Shown here piece after piece: positions 7,968 through 16,541 of a DNA stretch of 64,000 nt. Below the pieces are notes generated by a model. That model was not told where the DNA came from and did not search any database. It saw only the letters and a list, made by a program, of their open reading frames with translations. Origin of the DNA: CAVSNH01 sp963729275. Lineage in GTDB: Bacteria; Actinomycetota; Acidimicrobiia; Acidimicrobiales; RAAP-2. The translations under genes were made by a program, and so were the position numbers. The DNA lies in assembly GCA_963729275.1 (NCBI GenBank), contig CAVSNH010000013.1, positions 186,001-250,000 on the forward strand, read 5' to 3'. Position 1 is the stretch's first letter; each line of letters starts with the position of its first letter.

Positions 7968-8498
7968 CTACCAGCCGGTAATCCTCAACACTTCGTCCGC
8001 GACCTCCGCGACGGTCTTGCCGTCTGTGGAGACGGTCGGCATTCCAGGTCGGTCGTGTTCCTCGATGAACGCCGCCGCACGGTCGGAGGCGCGCATCTCT
8101 TGGTCGAACCCGCTCCCAAGGGTCCGACCCCGGAGCCGGCGTTCTCGGGTGGCGTGCTCGGCAGACAAGCGGACGTAGGTAATCGTGGCACCCGGTACTG
8201 CCTCCGCAATCCATTCTTCACTCTGAGCTATCGACGCCATTACACCGCAAACCAGAAGGTGACGCGTCCCAAGACCGGAGAATGTCTCCCACATAGTTCG
8301 GAGATGCCGGCGCGTGACTGTAATGAGGGCCTCGACGGACTCGGGCTGCGGCCAGACCCTGTCGAGTTCATCTGCATCTATCAAGGCATGGGGGATTTCG
8401 CCTTGTCTCAGTCTGTGTCCTATTTCCCACATGGTGACGGTCTTGCCGGAGCCAGACGGCCCACACACCACCAACACCTCTACCTCGTTATCAGACAT
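7968..8498 (-). CDS. P-loop NTPase / small-molecule kinase-like protein
   Basis: A 176-residue protein with Walker A GPSGSGKT at residues 13-20, a DADEL segment after strand 2 resembling the substrate-binding region of adenylylsulfate- or shikimate-type kinases, and an arginine-rich lid (ERRLRGRTLGSGFDQEMR). It overlaps the end of the upstream methyltransferase gene by eight bases and so belongs to the PhyH-methyltransferase-kinase operon. The phosphoryl acceptor is unknown. Confidence 0.78.
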   Translation of the reverse strand: MSDNEVEVLVVCGPSGSGKTVTMWEIGHRLRQGEIPHALIDADELDRVWPQPESVEALITVTRRHLRTMWETFSGLGTRHLLVCGVMASIAQSEEWIAEAVPGATITYVRLSAEHATRERRLRGRTLGSGFDQEMRASDRAAAFIEEHDRPGMPTVSTDGKTVAEVADEVLRITGW

Positions 8499-9147
8499 GA
8501 CGAGTCAGATAGACGGCAGCGTCTTCGACCTTGGTGACCGAGCCCCCGAACTCCTCGTTGATAACGCGGCGCACTATGTCGTCTTGCTCCGGATTCAGTC
8601 CACCCCCATAGGTATGGGATACAGCGACGTAGGTATCGGCGTCGAGCCGACGGGAGAAGCGATGGCGACGCTCTACGAAGTCCTCGAACCAGTCATCGTC
8701 TCGGATTGGCTGGAGCGACGCCTCGATGTGGTCAAGGCCTTTTGGCCACGCAGTGCCTAGTTCGTCGGCAAGTCGCGACTCGAACGGCTCCTCGCCCCAG
8801 GACACAATCTCCGTCCAAGCCAAGGCCAATGTCCCACCGGGCGCCAGAAGCCTCATTACCTGCCGCAAGCCCGCCTCTGGCTCAATCCAGTGCCAGGCGT
8901 TGCAACAGACGATGAGCCGGACATCCTCGACCGTGGGGACCCAGTCCTCGAATCGCGTAACGATAACTTCGCTACGGTCACCCAGCTTGTGTTTGGCCAA
9001 CTCGGCCATGGTTGGCGCCGGTTCGATGGCTACGACCGCGAGTCCACGGTCGACTAATGGCTCCGTGGCGATACCTGTGCCGGCACCGACCTCGATGACT
9101 ACATCGCCAGGTTGTAGGTCACCGAACGACGTGATGTCGTCGAACAT
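8491..9147 (-). CDS. Class I SAM-dependent methyltransferase
   Basis: Motif I VIEVGAGTGIAT lies at residues 17-28, followed by the acidic end of strand 2 (AIEPAPTM), the CCNAWHWIEPE motif-IV region and LLAPGGTLALAW, all typical of the family. From the ATG at 9147 it has 218 residues. The homology, however, continues upstream in frame (GAGVAYDTYRPRYPDAM), back to about 9292, where there is no ATG, GTG or TTG before a stop. A frameshift near the true start, or use of the internal ATG, would explain this. The next gene overlaps its end by eight bases. Confidence 0.75.
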   Translation of the reverse strand: MFDDITSFGDLQPGDVVIEVGAGTGIATEPLVDRGLAVVAIEPAPTMAELAKHKLGDRSEVIVTRFEDWVPTVEDVRLIVCCNAWHWIEPEAGLRQVMRLLAPGGTLALAWTEIVSWGEEPFESRLADELGTAWPKGLDHIEASLQPIRDDDWFEDFVERRHRFSRRLDADTYVAVSHTYGGGLNPEQDDIVRRVINEEFGGSVTKVEDAAVYLTRHV

Positions 9148-9314
9148 GGCGTCGGGATACCGGGGGCGGTAAGTGTCGTAGGCAACGCCGGCACCGTCGA
9201 ACCGTTCTGATGCCTGCTGCGCCCATTGCCAGAGTGCTGGAGGAGTATCGGGAATCCTGTGATGGTATTCGTCCGGTGCTCGCTCTGGCGGACAACATTA
9301 CGCGCTACCGCTCT

Positions 9315-10118
9315 TCAGCTATGGCGCTTCCCCGACGACACCATGACCGTCATCCAGTCGTTGAAGGGAGATGACCCGAGGCGTTCGGCGGTGTGGTCGA
9401 CCGTATCGGCAGCTGCGTAGTGAAAGCAGAGGGCTACGCGACCAGTTGAGCCAGCGTTGTCGCCGCTCGAATGAACCAAGTGGCTGTCGAACAGGACCAT
9501 GTCTCCCGGCGCCATCTCTAGCGACACGTACTCCTCGACGTTTTGGTCGACCATTGCCACGTAGCGCCCCTTGGTTGTACCCATACGGTCACGACCATGC
9601 TCGCCGATTGGTGTCAGGTGCGACCCCGGGACGACCCGGAGACAACTGGTCCCCTCATTCGCTTCAGTCAGGGCAATCCAGGCCGCCACGACTGGGCGCT
9701 CGGGCTCGAAGGGGAAAATCGAGGAATCCTGATGCCATGGCTGCCCCAATGCACCTGGGACCTTCCAGACGGCCTGCGACAGGAAGACGGCGATGGCGCC
9801 GCTGAACACGGGTTGGAGGTGGGCCAGCAGCGGTCGGCTCGTACACAGCGAGATGAACGGCTCCTGACGATGGAATCGGTAGAGCTTCGATACTCGGAGT
9901 TCTGGGGGCAGGGAAGTCGGTAGGTTCTTCTCGAACCGCGTGGGTTGGTGGCCTGACCGAAGGAGTCCTTCCACTTCGCCGAGGACGCGCTGGCTTTCGA
10001 TGCCCGGCAAGAAGCCGTTGACCCGGACGTAGCCATTTGTCGCCCACTCGTTCAGCGCGCCCGTGCCGGGCCGGCTATCCACCGTTCGAGCGTCCCGCGT
10101 TAGCCGACTCCGAGTCAA
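9315..10118 (-). CDS. Phytanoyl-CoA dioxygenase (PhyH) family Fe(II)/2-oxoglutarate oxygenase
   Basis: The 267-residue product has the facial triad expected of this family: His129 and Asp131 in QPWHQDSSIF, and His216 in LVHSSGDN, followed by Arg227 as the likely 2-oxoglutarate anchor. The conserved GTSCLRVVPGSH and APGDMVLFDSHLVH blocks are intact and the length is usual. It would hydroxylate or otherwise oxidise a small substrate in the cytoplasm. It is the first gene of an operon with a methyltransferase and a kinase-like protein, which suggests a short tailoring pathway. Confidence 0.88.
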   Translation of the reverse strand: MTRSRLTRDARTVDSRPGTGALNEWATNGYVRVNGFLPGIESQRVLGEVEGLLRSGHQPTRFEKNLPTSLPPELRVSKLYRFHRQEPFISLCTSRPLLAHLQPVFSGAIAVFLSQAVWKVPGALGQPWHQDSSIFPFEPERPVVAAWIALTEANEGTSCLRVVPGSHLTPIGEHGRDRMGTTKGRYVAMVDQNVEEYVSLEMAPGDMVLFDSHLVHSSGDNAGSTGRVALCFHYAAADTVDHTAERLGSSPFNDWMTVMVSSGKRHS

Positions 10119-10264
10119 TGGCCTAACGCTCGGCCCTCGCGGCGGGGAACACAGGACCAGGTCGATGCTCTCTCCGTAGCTGTCGCCTTGCTTCCAAGCG
10201 GCGCGGGCATGGCCAGGGCCTTGTAGGGCGTTCGCGACTCCTTCTGCGGCGACGGTGGACGGCC

Positions 10265-11380
10265 TCAGGCGTCGTCAGTCGGTTCGTCGGAACTCCCGAC
10301 AAGCCGCCGCATCGCCTCTTCCTGTCGTTGCCGAATCTCCGCCACGATGTCGGCCGGACCGAGCAGGTCATGGAGCCAACTCAGGTCTTCGAGGCCGAGC
10401 AGCAACGAGGAATCGGCGGCAATGGGTGAACCGGAGAGCGAGGCCAGATTGAGGGCGTCGCTGGGACGAGCATCTATCTCCTGGTCGCCTTTTGGGGTGG
10501 TCAAGACGACGGTCGCGACGTACACATGGTCGACCAGACTCGTAATCCGCACCTCGTTCACTCGTCCTCCGCACGCATCGACAAGTCTGGTCAATAACTG
10601 GTAGGTCATGGGTCTTGGCATCTCGGCGTCTTCAATACTGAGCGCGAGTGCGGTCGCCTCTGCCGGACCAATGAAGATTGGCAGATACCGATGCGACTGC
10701 TCACTCTCCAAGAGGACGAATCCGAATCGTGGTGACTCGCCCTCCTTGTTCATCCGAACGTCCATGATGCGCATGATGGCCGTCTCTTCGTTCACCCGCA
10801 TGGTGGTCTCCCTGGGCTGGAGGTCGCTGAGTTCACGACCGAGGTGCTCTCTGGCTTCGTGCAAACGAGCTTTCACCGCATTGGCAGATATGCCGAGGTA
10901 GATGGCGGCCCCCTGTTGGGTGAGACCGCTGAGGTAGTACAGCCGGACGGCCTCTCGTTGACCCTTGGGAAGCTCGTCGACAGCAGACCGCACCCGGGAC
11001 CTCAACTCGGCGGCGATGACGGCATCCTCAACGGAGGGGGCCTGGGTGTCGCCGCCGATGCTGGATAACACTCGCGACTGCGTCAGCTTCGCCCGAAGGG
11101 CTTGGCGCGCGTTGTTGAGCGCGATTCCACACAGCCATGGTCCGAAGCGGTCGGGATGGTGAAGCCGGTCGACACCGAGCCAGGCGGTGAGTGTGGCTTC
11201 CTGAACGGCGTCCTTTGCCATCCCCTCCTCGCCCAAGGCACGCAGACACACACCCTCGGCCTCGCCATAGTGCCGGCGGATGAGTTCCGAGAATGCCTCT
11301 CGGTCGCCACCGCGGGCTAAGTCGACCAATGCAGCGTCCGTGGCTCTATCGGTCGGAGGCGGGCACATCATCACTGACAT
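10265..11380 (-). CDS. ECF-type sigma factor fused to a bifunctional nuclease (DUF151) domain
   Basis: Residues about 15-95 match sigma region 2 (DREAFSELIRRHYGEAEGVC, DAVQEATLTAWLGVD) and 125-185 match region 4 (LPKGQREAVRLYYLSGLTQQ, ANAVKARLHEAREHL). From about 200 to 330 follows a DUF151/BFN domain with YLPIFIGPAEATALALSIED, RPMTYQLL, and DARPSDALNLA. Bacterial sigma factors normally lack this domain; BFN proteins are described as nucleases or, in plants, stress-linked factors. A transcription factor that could also cleave or bind nucleic acid is implied. No anti-sigma factor gene is adjacent. The ATG at 11380 is the first plausible start. Confidence 0.88.
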   Translation of the reverse strand: MSVMMCPPPTDRATDAALVDLARGGDREAFSELIRRHYGEAEGVCLRALGEEGMAKDAVQEATLTAWLGVDRLHHPDRFGPWLCGIALNNARQALRAKLTQSRVLSSIGGDTQAPSVEDAVIAAELRSRVRSAVDELPKGQREAVRLYYLSGLTQQGAAIYLGISANAVKARLHEAREHLGRELSDLQPRETTMRVNEETAIMRIMDVRMNKEGESPRFGFVLLESEQSHRYLPIFIGPAEATALALSIEDAEMPRPMTYQLLTRLVDACGGRVNEVRITSLVDHVYVATVVLTTPKGDQEIDARPSDALNLASLSGSPIAADSSLLLGLEDLSWLHDLLGPADIVAEIRQRQEEAMRRLVGSSDEPTDDA

Positions 11381-11428
11381 AGTGGCGCGAGGAGGCTCCT
11401 TGGTTAGGTGTCGCTGGCCACCTCGACC

Positions 11429-12248
11429 TCAATCACCGGCCACGACCTCTCTGACAACGAGCGGACCCCATTTGACGGGCCCATATCCTGCGCCATCGCC
11501 AACCTTGGTGCGGCTCCACTGAACATCATGCGGGCCGTCCAGCACGTCGAGCCCGATGGGATCGGCGGCGTAGGGATTATGAAAGACAGTCAGCTTGGCC
11601 ACTCGGGCTTCAGGCATGTAGGCGCGAGTGGCCTCCATATGGTCGTAGACCTCTGTGGTGACCCTCACGATGGCAGCCTGCTCTCTGGCGACCTTCTCTG
11701 CGGATAGGCCAGGTCGCCACAGCATTGCCCTTCCCAGCCGAGCCGCCACAGCCTTTTTCAGCGCGGAAGAGAGTTGGGTTGAAGTCCTCCAGAATGGCGA
11801 CGGCGCTCACTCCCCTGTTCTGCTCGCGCTGCACGCGGCCCCCCCTGCCAAAGACGGTACGACCCACTGCCTCGGGGTCATCGAGCGGTAGCTCGAAGCT
11901 GATGTCGCCGAACATCGCACCCGCCACGAACTCGGGTTGGAACCTGAGGTCGGAGTTGGTCCTGGCGAGCACCACCACACATGGCAGCCCCGCCTCCTTC
12001 ACTGCCTTGATTTGGTCGCCCTTCCGACCCGTGAATGCGCGGCGGAATGCACGGTAAGAGTCGATGTAGCCGGCTGTCGCGGGAAGACAAAGTTCCGGTT
12101 CATAGACCTCAGCGGCGAATGGGGTGACTGGGTGCTGAACGAGGAAGTCGGGACGCCGACCGCCAACGAGCGGGTGCCGATCGGAGGCCAAGCCGTACTG
12201 ATGAAGGTAGGCGGCGAACAGGCGCTCGCCGGGGGTGTCGACCACCAC
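11429..12248 (-). pseudogene. Frameshifted gene, possible PD-(D/E)XK-type nuclease-like protein
   Basis: The first about 167 codons from 12248 read GERLFAAYLHQYGL, RRPDFLV and FAAEVYEP, a spacing like the P-D...(D/E)-x-x core of restriction-like nucleases though the final Lys is absent. After NPTLFRAEK the frame breaks at an A5 run near 11758. Shifting by one base restores AVAARLGRAMLWRPGLSAEK and a C-terminal part ending at 11429. One extra base would inactivate the gene; alternatively it is a sequencing or assembly error, or a slippery site. The nuclease suggestion is weak. Confidence 0.6.
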
Positions 12249-12344
12249 GCCATTCTCCCCGGTAACGGACCCGCCCTACGACAGGGCTATATCCGCTCGG
12301 CTCTGCACCTCGTTGATAAGGCCGATTGCGCGAGGGTTTGACTC

Positions 12345-13703
12345 CTAGTTACTGGAAGGCTCCAGCTCGGCCGTCCACCGCGAACCATCCCAACTCTCGA
12401 TGAGGCCGACTCGGTCGATTCCGGCGACGACAGACCCGTTCACGGTGGCCGTGAGGGCTGCGATACCGACTGCCACGCAGTCATCTCCTGTGGCGCAAGC
12501 GATGTCCGAAACGAGGTTGGAGTTTCCCGAAGAGGGACTGGGATTGGGTATCGGGACCAACCTCCAGGTTGACCCATTCCACATTTGCGAGAGGGCGGGG
12601 GTTCCTTCAGTCATGCTGCAGCCGGTGGGGCCCCCGAAGCGAATGACCGGGCATCGGGAGGACCACACGCTTACACACTGCGTCGCAGAGCCGCAGGACA
12701 AGGCCAGTTGCGACAGTCCCGCGAGGTCCTGAGGCATCGGAAGTGGTGCCGACGTCTGGGCCCACGACGAGCCGTTCCAGGTGTCTGAGATGGGCTCGGT
12801 CTCAACGGTACTGGCGGTGTCGATTTCGGTCACTCCCTCAGCGAGGCAGAAATCGGTCGAGGTGCAGGAAACGGTGTCCAGATTCGCCGACCCCTGCTCA
12901 CTCGGTGTCGGGACTGCACTCCACTGGCCCCCATTCCACTCTTCGGCGAGCGTCGCGCCTTCGTGAGGGGCTCCTGGCTCCCCACCGACAGCCATACAGA
13001 AGGTAGGGGTAACGCATGAGATGTCCGTCAGTGAAATGGTCCCTCCCGCTTCCGCAGTGCTGACCGGTGTGTCTGGAGTGGCCCACGCCTGTCCGTTCCA
13101 CGTTTCGACCACCGCCACCTGTTCCAAGCTGTCGACCAAGGTGAATCCGCCTACTGCGGCGCAGAAACGTGGGCTCGTACACGAGATGTCGGTAGGACCC
13201 GTAAAGGCCCCGCTGGCTTGACCGGTCGGCGGCGAAGGCAAGGCGACCCAAGACTGACCGTTCCACTCCTCGAAGCCCGCGTTCCCCTCGTTCGGTGAGC
13301 CGCCAAGTGCCATGCAGACGGTGGCCGCGACACAGGAGATGGAGATTGCAGGAGCCGTTGAGCCAGGAGCGGCCACCGACCACTGGGACCTTGGACCCGG
13401 TCGTGTCAAGGTCACACCAGCGCCGACGGCCACGCATTGACCCTCTGGGACACACGAGACGGAAGCTAAGGACGGCAGGTCGCTGCTTGTCGGAGTACTG
13501 GTGGGCGGAGGCGTCGGGGCCGATGTCGACGTTGGGCTTGGTGATTTGAGGTTGAGGCAGGGTGACCCCTTATACGTGGTGTAACAGGTGGATGTCCCCG
13601 CAGAGGGGTCGGAGGTCCGGCTTCTGCCCGTGCTGTGGATGGAGGTCCCGCAGGCACCGAGCAACAGGCTTGCCACTACGATGCCGAGGGCTCGACGTGC
13701 CAC
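12345..13703 (-). CDS. Secreted lipoprotein with repeated SC...VG / WNGxxW motifs
   Basis: A lipoprotein signal (ALGIVVASLLLGACG) is followed by a Ser/Thr/Pro linker to about residue 75. About six repeats of roughly 55-60 residues follow, each with a V/I-S-C...F/Q-C-x-A-V-G strand pair and an E-x-W-NG-x-x-W turn. Such repeats are common in surface proteins of actinobacteria and probably form a beta-propeller with one disulfide per blade. It should be exposed on the cell surface. Ligand is unknown. The 452-residue length and intact signal argue for a working gene. Confidence 0.82.
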   Translation of the reverse strand: MARRALGIVVASLLLGACGTSIHSTGRSRTSDPSAGTSTCYTTYKGSPCLNLKSPSPTSTSAPTPPPTSTPTSSDLPSLASVSCVPEGQCVAVGAGVTLTRPGPRSQWSVAAPGSTAPAISISCVAATVCMALGGSPNEGNAGFEEWNGQSWVALPSPPTGQASGAFTGPTDISCTSPRFCAAVGGFTLVDSLEQVAVVETWNGQAWATPDTPVSTAEAGGTISLTDISCVTPTFCMAVGGEPGAPHEGATLAEEWNGGQWSAVPTPSEQGSANLDTVSCTSTDFCLAEGVTEIDTASTVETEPISDTWNGSSWAQTSAPLPMPQDLAGLSQLALSCGSATQCVSVWSSRCPVIRFGGPTGCSMTEGTPALSQMWNGSTWRLVPIPNPSPSSGNSNLVSDIACATGDDCVAVGIAALTATVNGSVVAGIDRVGLIESWDGSRWTAELEPSSN

Positions 13704-13779
13704 ACCAGAAGTCTCGCGCTCAACCGGTTCAAGGTGCCGTGGCTCGGTTCACTCTGCGTCAAGTGGCAGACACAAGAAT

Positions 13780-13932
13780 ATGGCCACGACAGGGGTCCGG
13801 CAGCGGCTCTTGGGTGTGGTCCGGCCGACGACACGGGAGTGCTTCTCGACCGCCCGCAACGTCGTCAACTTCGCCAACCAGGACGGCACGTATGACGACC
13901 TGGCGGCCTATATCAAGGCACACAAGCTATGA
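13780..13932 (+). CDS. Small ORF or gene remnant
   Basis: A 50-residue frame whose second half (STARNVVNFANQDGTYDDLA) has strongly coding third positions, while the first half does not. It lacks a clear ribosome site and overlaps no other convincing gene. It may be the C-terminal remnant of a gene cut by recombination. I do not recognise the family. Confidence 0.33.
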   Translation: MATTGVRQRLLGVVRPTTRECFSTARNVVNFANQDGTYDDLAAYIKAHKL

Positions 13933-14156
13933 GTGGAGGCTGAACGGCGGTTGGGGTTTCGTTGCAGGGAGGTCGCGCGCGACCTCCCGAGGCGGTGCTT
14001 CCTCGGCCGACGGCTGGCGGTGCCCGAAGGACACCAAGCGCCCGCAGGGCGCTCAGCCTTGGAGGCCGTCTGACCGGAGGTCAGCGAGAGGGAACGGAGC
14101 TAGCCGCCGAGGATTCCCCCCAAGTCCCCATATCAGGTGATCGTGGGCATTTCTGG

Positions 14157-14344
14157 GTGAACCTGTGAACCTGTGAACCTCTTCTCCCTATGTAGTGGAC
14201 GCGTTCGTCATCCCGCACGTCCCAGTTTCTCGTACCGGAAGAGACGTCCACAAGGTTCACCAGGTTCACCTCGACTGTTCTGACCAGCCATTCCCCCTCA
14301 GCAACCCGAGCCAGAGGTTCACCCAGAGGTTCGCCGTGGTTCAC
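14157..14344. repeat. Clusters of the 8-bp motif GTGAACCT in both orientations
   Basis: GTGAACCT occurs three times head to tail at 14157-14180. Its complement AGGTTCAC occurs at 14253-14260, 14262-14269 and 14315-14322, with near copies at 14327-14334 and 14337-14344. The last copy overlaps the stop of the Rep-like ATPase gene. Eight copies of one 8-mer in under 190 bp, arranged as opposed clusters, look like binding sites for a replication or partition protein. An extended stem between the opposed clusters is also possible. Confidence 0.7.
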
Positions 14345-16143
14345 CCTTTCTTGACAGGCTCCAGTCGGTATTGGGCAGCGCCATGACTCTTGCCGGCATC
14401 AACGATCCGCTTACCGTTGACGACGTTGTCCACCTTGGAACGCAAGCGGCTACCCCAGGCCGTACTACGCGAACGCCCCTCTTCACCGAGGTCCGCCAAG
14501 TGTGCCTCGGCAAGAGACAGCAAGTCCCGGGCTCCGACCCTCTCGTCCGCGTTCTTGTCCCACCAAGCCTCAACTAGGCCCCTCCAGTCGTCCTGTTCGC
14601 TGTCTGACTGGGCCCGCAGTGTGTCGGTGTTCTCCAGGAATCCGGGAATGCCGGCGGCTTCGAGGATGCCTCCGATGGTTCGTGCCCACGACTCGAAGGA
14701 GCCCTTCGTCTTGGAGCCGGGAAGCATTCCTTTCGCGATCCAGTTCTGGACCAGGACGAGCGCAGCCCATACCAGTTCGCTGCGGTGCAGATATGCCCAG
14801 TCCGGCAGCGAGTGTCGGAACTCCCGCCTGTCCTCGGGGTGCTCGATGCCGGCGTCCAACCGGATGAGGACACATCGCCGGGCCATCTCATGGGAAACCT
14901 GCACGTTGTTGCCCGTGGCCAGCCAGAGGCAACGAACCGGGATTGCGACCGTCTGCGACGAACCCACGATCCGGCCTTCATAGATGTCGGGGGCGGTGAT
15001 CATGGCTGCGATCGTCTCCGAGTCCAACCGCTGGGTGATGTTGTCAAGGAGGACGGCGATCGGCCCCGGTCGCAGCACCGCGGTCATCTTGTACTCTCCT
15101 TCGACTTCCGACCTACTGACGGTTCTCGCCGGAGGTGGCTTGCCTAGCCCCGGGACGGTGACGGCTTCGACGAGAAAGCCGGCTCCAGTACCGGGCGACG
15201 GCTTGTCGACCAGATGCAACGGTGTCGGACCTTGGATCATCGGTCGCACGAACGGATGAAGAAGCGCGGCGATGGCATGGGAACGGCTGGCATCATCCAC
15301 GAAAGGGAAGTCGACAAGTAGCTCCTTCTCGATGAGGTGACGGGCGCTCTCGACGTCGCGTTGGGTTGGATGGGAGGGGACGAACGGAACGTCAAGACCT
15401 ACTGGCCACACGAACATCTGACTCTCTGCGTCATAGCCACATTCAAAGGCCAGATTCCCTGAGGGACTGAACACAGGAGCAGCGCGAACTCCAGACAGGG
15501 GCGGAACAGGAGGATGGGGGTTGGCCCACATGTCCTTGACGACCCGGTCCGGCGGTTCCACCTCGAAGAAGACGCCGTTACTATCTTTCTTCTGCCACTC
15601 GATCACCCGGTGGTGGAGGTAAGAGCCAAACTCATCCTTCGACAACTCATTGATGACCGGGGATTTGGTCGTGGTTGCCTTGGGCCAGGCGAGTCTGGGC
15701 CCAAACGTGAACATCTGGGGGGGATCGTTGGCCACTTCGATCGCGTCCCAGGCCATTTTGGCGAGCCAACGGGACTCTGGGTCGGTTGAGCCGATCACCG
15801 CGCGGACACGACCATCCAAGTCGGGCACTCGATCGGGAGGCGGAACGGGACGACGTTCACTGAGAAAACCGCGAATCGCGGCCGACTTATCGGACGCACC
15901 AGCGAGGAGAGGTGAGCCGCCATCCGCGAGCTTTACGAAGCGGCCGATGTCCCGCGGGTGGCAACCCTTCTCCTGCAGCCAGGAGAAGACCTCGGCATCA
16001 AGTGATCCCTCGTCCTCCAGGTGCGCGGCAACTACGTCGAAAGGTCCTGTGAATCCAGCCAGCTTCTCGTCCGCCCACGCTCGATCGAACGGAGTTCCCA
16101 GCGGTGAGTCCCAAGTGACGTCACTGCTATCTGTCATACTCAT
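14341..16143 (-). CDS. Replication-type AAA+ ATPase/helicase of a mobile element
   Basis: The 600-residue protein resembles the helicase part of primase-helicase proteins of actinobacterial elements. The central region has a P-loop-like SPGTGAGFLVEAV (about residue 325), a Walker-B-like IAVLLDN, and a sensor-like LWLATGNNVQVSHEMARRC with the following arginine. The invariant Walker-A lysine is replaced (GTGAG instead of GTGK), so ATP hydrolysis may be impaired or use another residue. The C-terminus ends in a winged-helix-like GSRLRSKVDNVVNGKRI segment, as in D5/phage helicases. It lies downstream of an excisionase-type gene and iterons. Confidence 0.72.
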   Translation of the reverse strand: MSMTDSSDVTWDSPLGTPFDRAWADEKLAGFTGPFDVVAAHLEDEGSLDAEVFSWLQEKGCHPRDIGRFVKLADGGSPLLAGASDKSAAIRGFLSERRPVPPPDRVPDLDGRVRAVIGSTDPESRWLAKMAWDAIEVANDPPQMFTFGPRLAWPKATTTKSPVINELSKDEFGSYLHHRVIEWQKKDSNGVFFEVEPPDRVVKDMWANPHPPVPPLSGVRAAPVFSPSGNLAFECGYDAESQMFVWPVGLDVPFVPSHPTQRDVESARHLIEKELLVDFPFVDDASRSHAIAALLHPFVRPMIQGPTPLHLVDKPSPGTGAGFLVEAVTVPGLGKPPPARTVSRSEVEGEYKMTAVLRPGPIAVLLDNITQRLDSETIAAMITAPDIYEGRIVGSSQTVAIPVRCLWLATGNNVQVSHEMARRCVLIRLDAGIEHPEDRREFRHSLPDWAYLHRSELVWAALVLVQNWIAKGMLPGSKTKGSFESWARTIGGILEAAGIPGFLENTDTLRAQSDSEQDDWRGLVEAWWDKNADERVGARDLLSLAEAHLADLGEEGRSRSTAWGSRLRSKVDNVVNGKRIVDAGKSHGAAQYRLEPVKKG

Positions 16144-16218
16144 GTTGCATTCTCCTTCGGGTTGAGGCCGCTCTCGGTTGGCGTCGGGGCGGTCTCAACT
16201 TGTCTACGGGGTGCTGGG

Positions 16219-16437
16219 TCAGACCTTCGCCTTCGTCGGGACCATCGTCTGCTCGACGTACTCATCGAGGTTCACCTCGCTGAACCGGACGCGGTTCGCG
16301 ACCCGATGGTACGGAATGGCTCGGCCAGCCACAAGACGGCGGAGGGTGCGTTCGCTCACGTTGAGATAGCGAGCCGCCGTCTTCACGTCCATGGTTGGGG
16401 CCGACGATGTTGTGGCGTTGGTCATGTCCATCACCAT
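16219..16437 (-). CDS. Excisionase-type / MerR-like helix-turn-helix protein
   Basis: The 72-residue protein has the single winged HTH of the HTH_17 / excisionase family: MDVKTAARYLNVSERTLRRL followed by GRAIPYHRVANRVRFSEVNL, where the R-F-x-x-x-L wing is diagnostic. Such proteins either direct excision with a tyrosine recombinase or control replication genes. Its position just before the Rep-like gene and just after the 19-bp iterons supports a role in element replication or control. ATG 16437 is one of three closely spaced in-frame starts. Confidence 0.85.
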   Translation of the reverse strand: MVMDMTNATTSSAPTMDVKTAARYLNVSERTLRRLVAGRAIPYHRVANRVRFSEVNLDEYVEQTMVPTKAKV

Positions 16438-16475
16438 GCCCTCTGTCCAGCCGGCGGGTATGGACTACCAATGCC

Positions 16476-16489
16476 AAAAGGTGCCTTTT
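16476..16489. promoter_or_regulatory. Palindrome AAAAGGTGCCTTTT upstream of the excisionase gene
   Basis: A 6-bp perfect inverted repeat with a 2-bp centre sits about 40 bp before the start at 16437. Its right-hand flank shares the 12-mer ACCTTTTGGCAT (minus strand) with the start of the membrane gene at 17357, so it may be an operator common to both transcripts. Confidence 0.35.
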
Positions 16490-16541
16490 CGCGCGCGTTG
16501 AGTGGCAAGCCGTGAATCCGGCGTTGCACAATCCTCTCCTG

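Noticed and set aside
13962..14168. Short plus-strand frame between the lipoprotein and the 8-bp repeat clusters
   Set aside because: Composition is Arg/Gly/Ala-rich with no motif or ribosome site.
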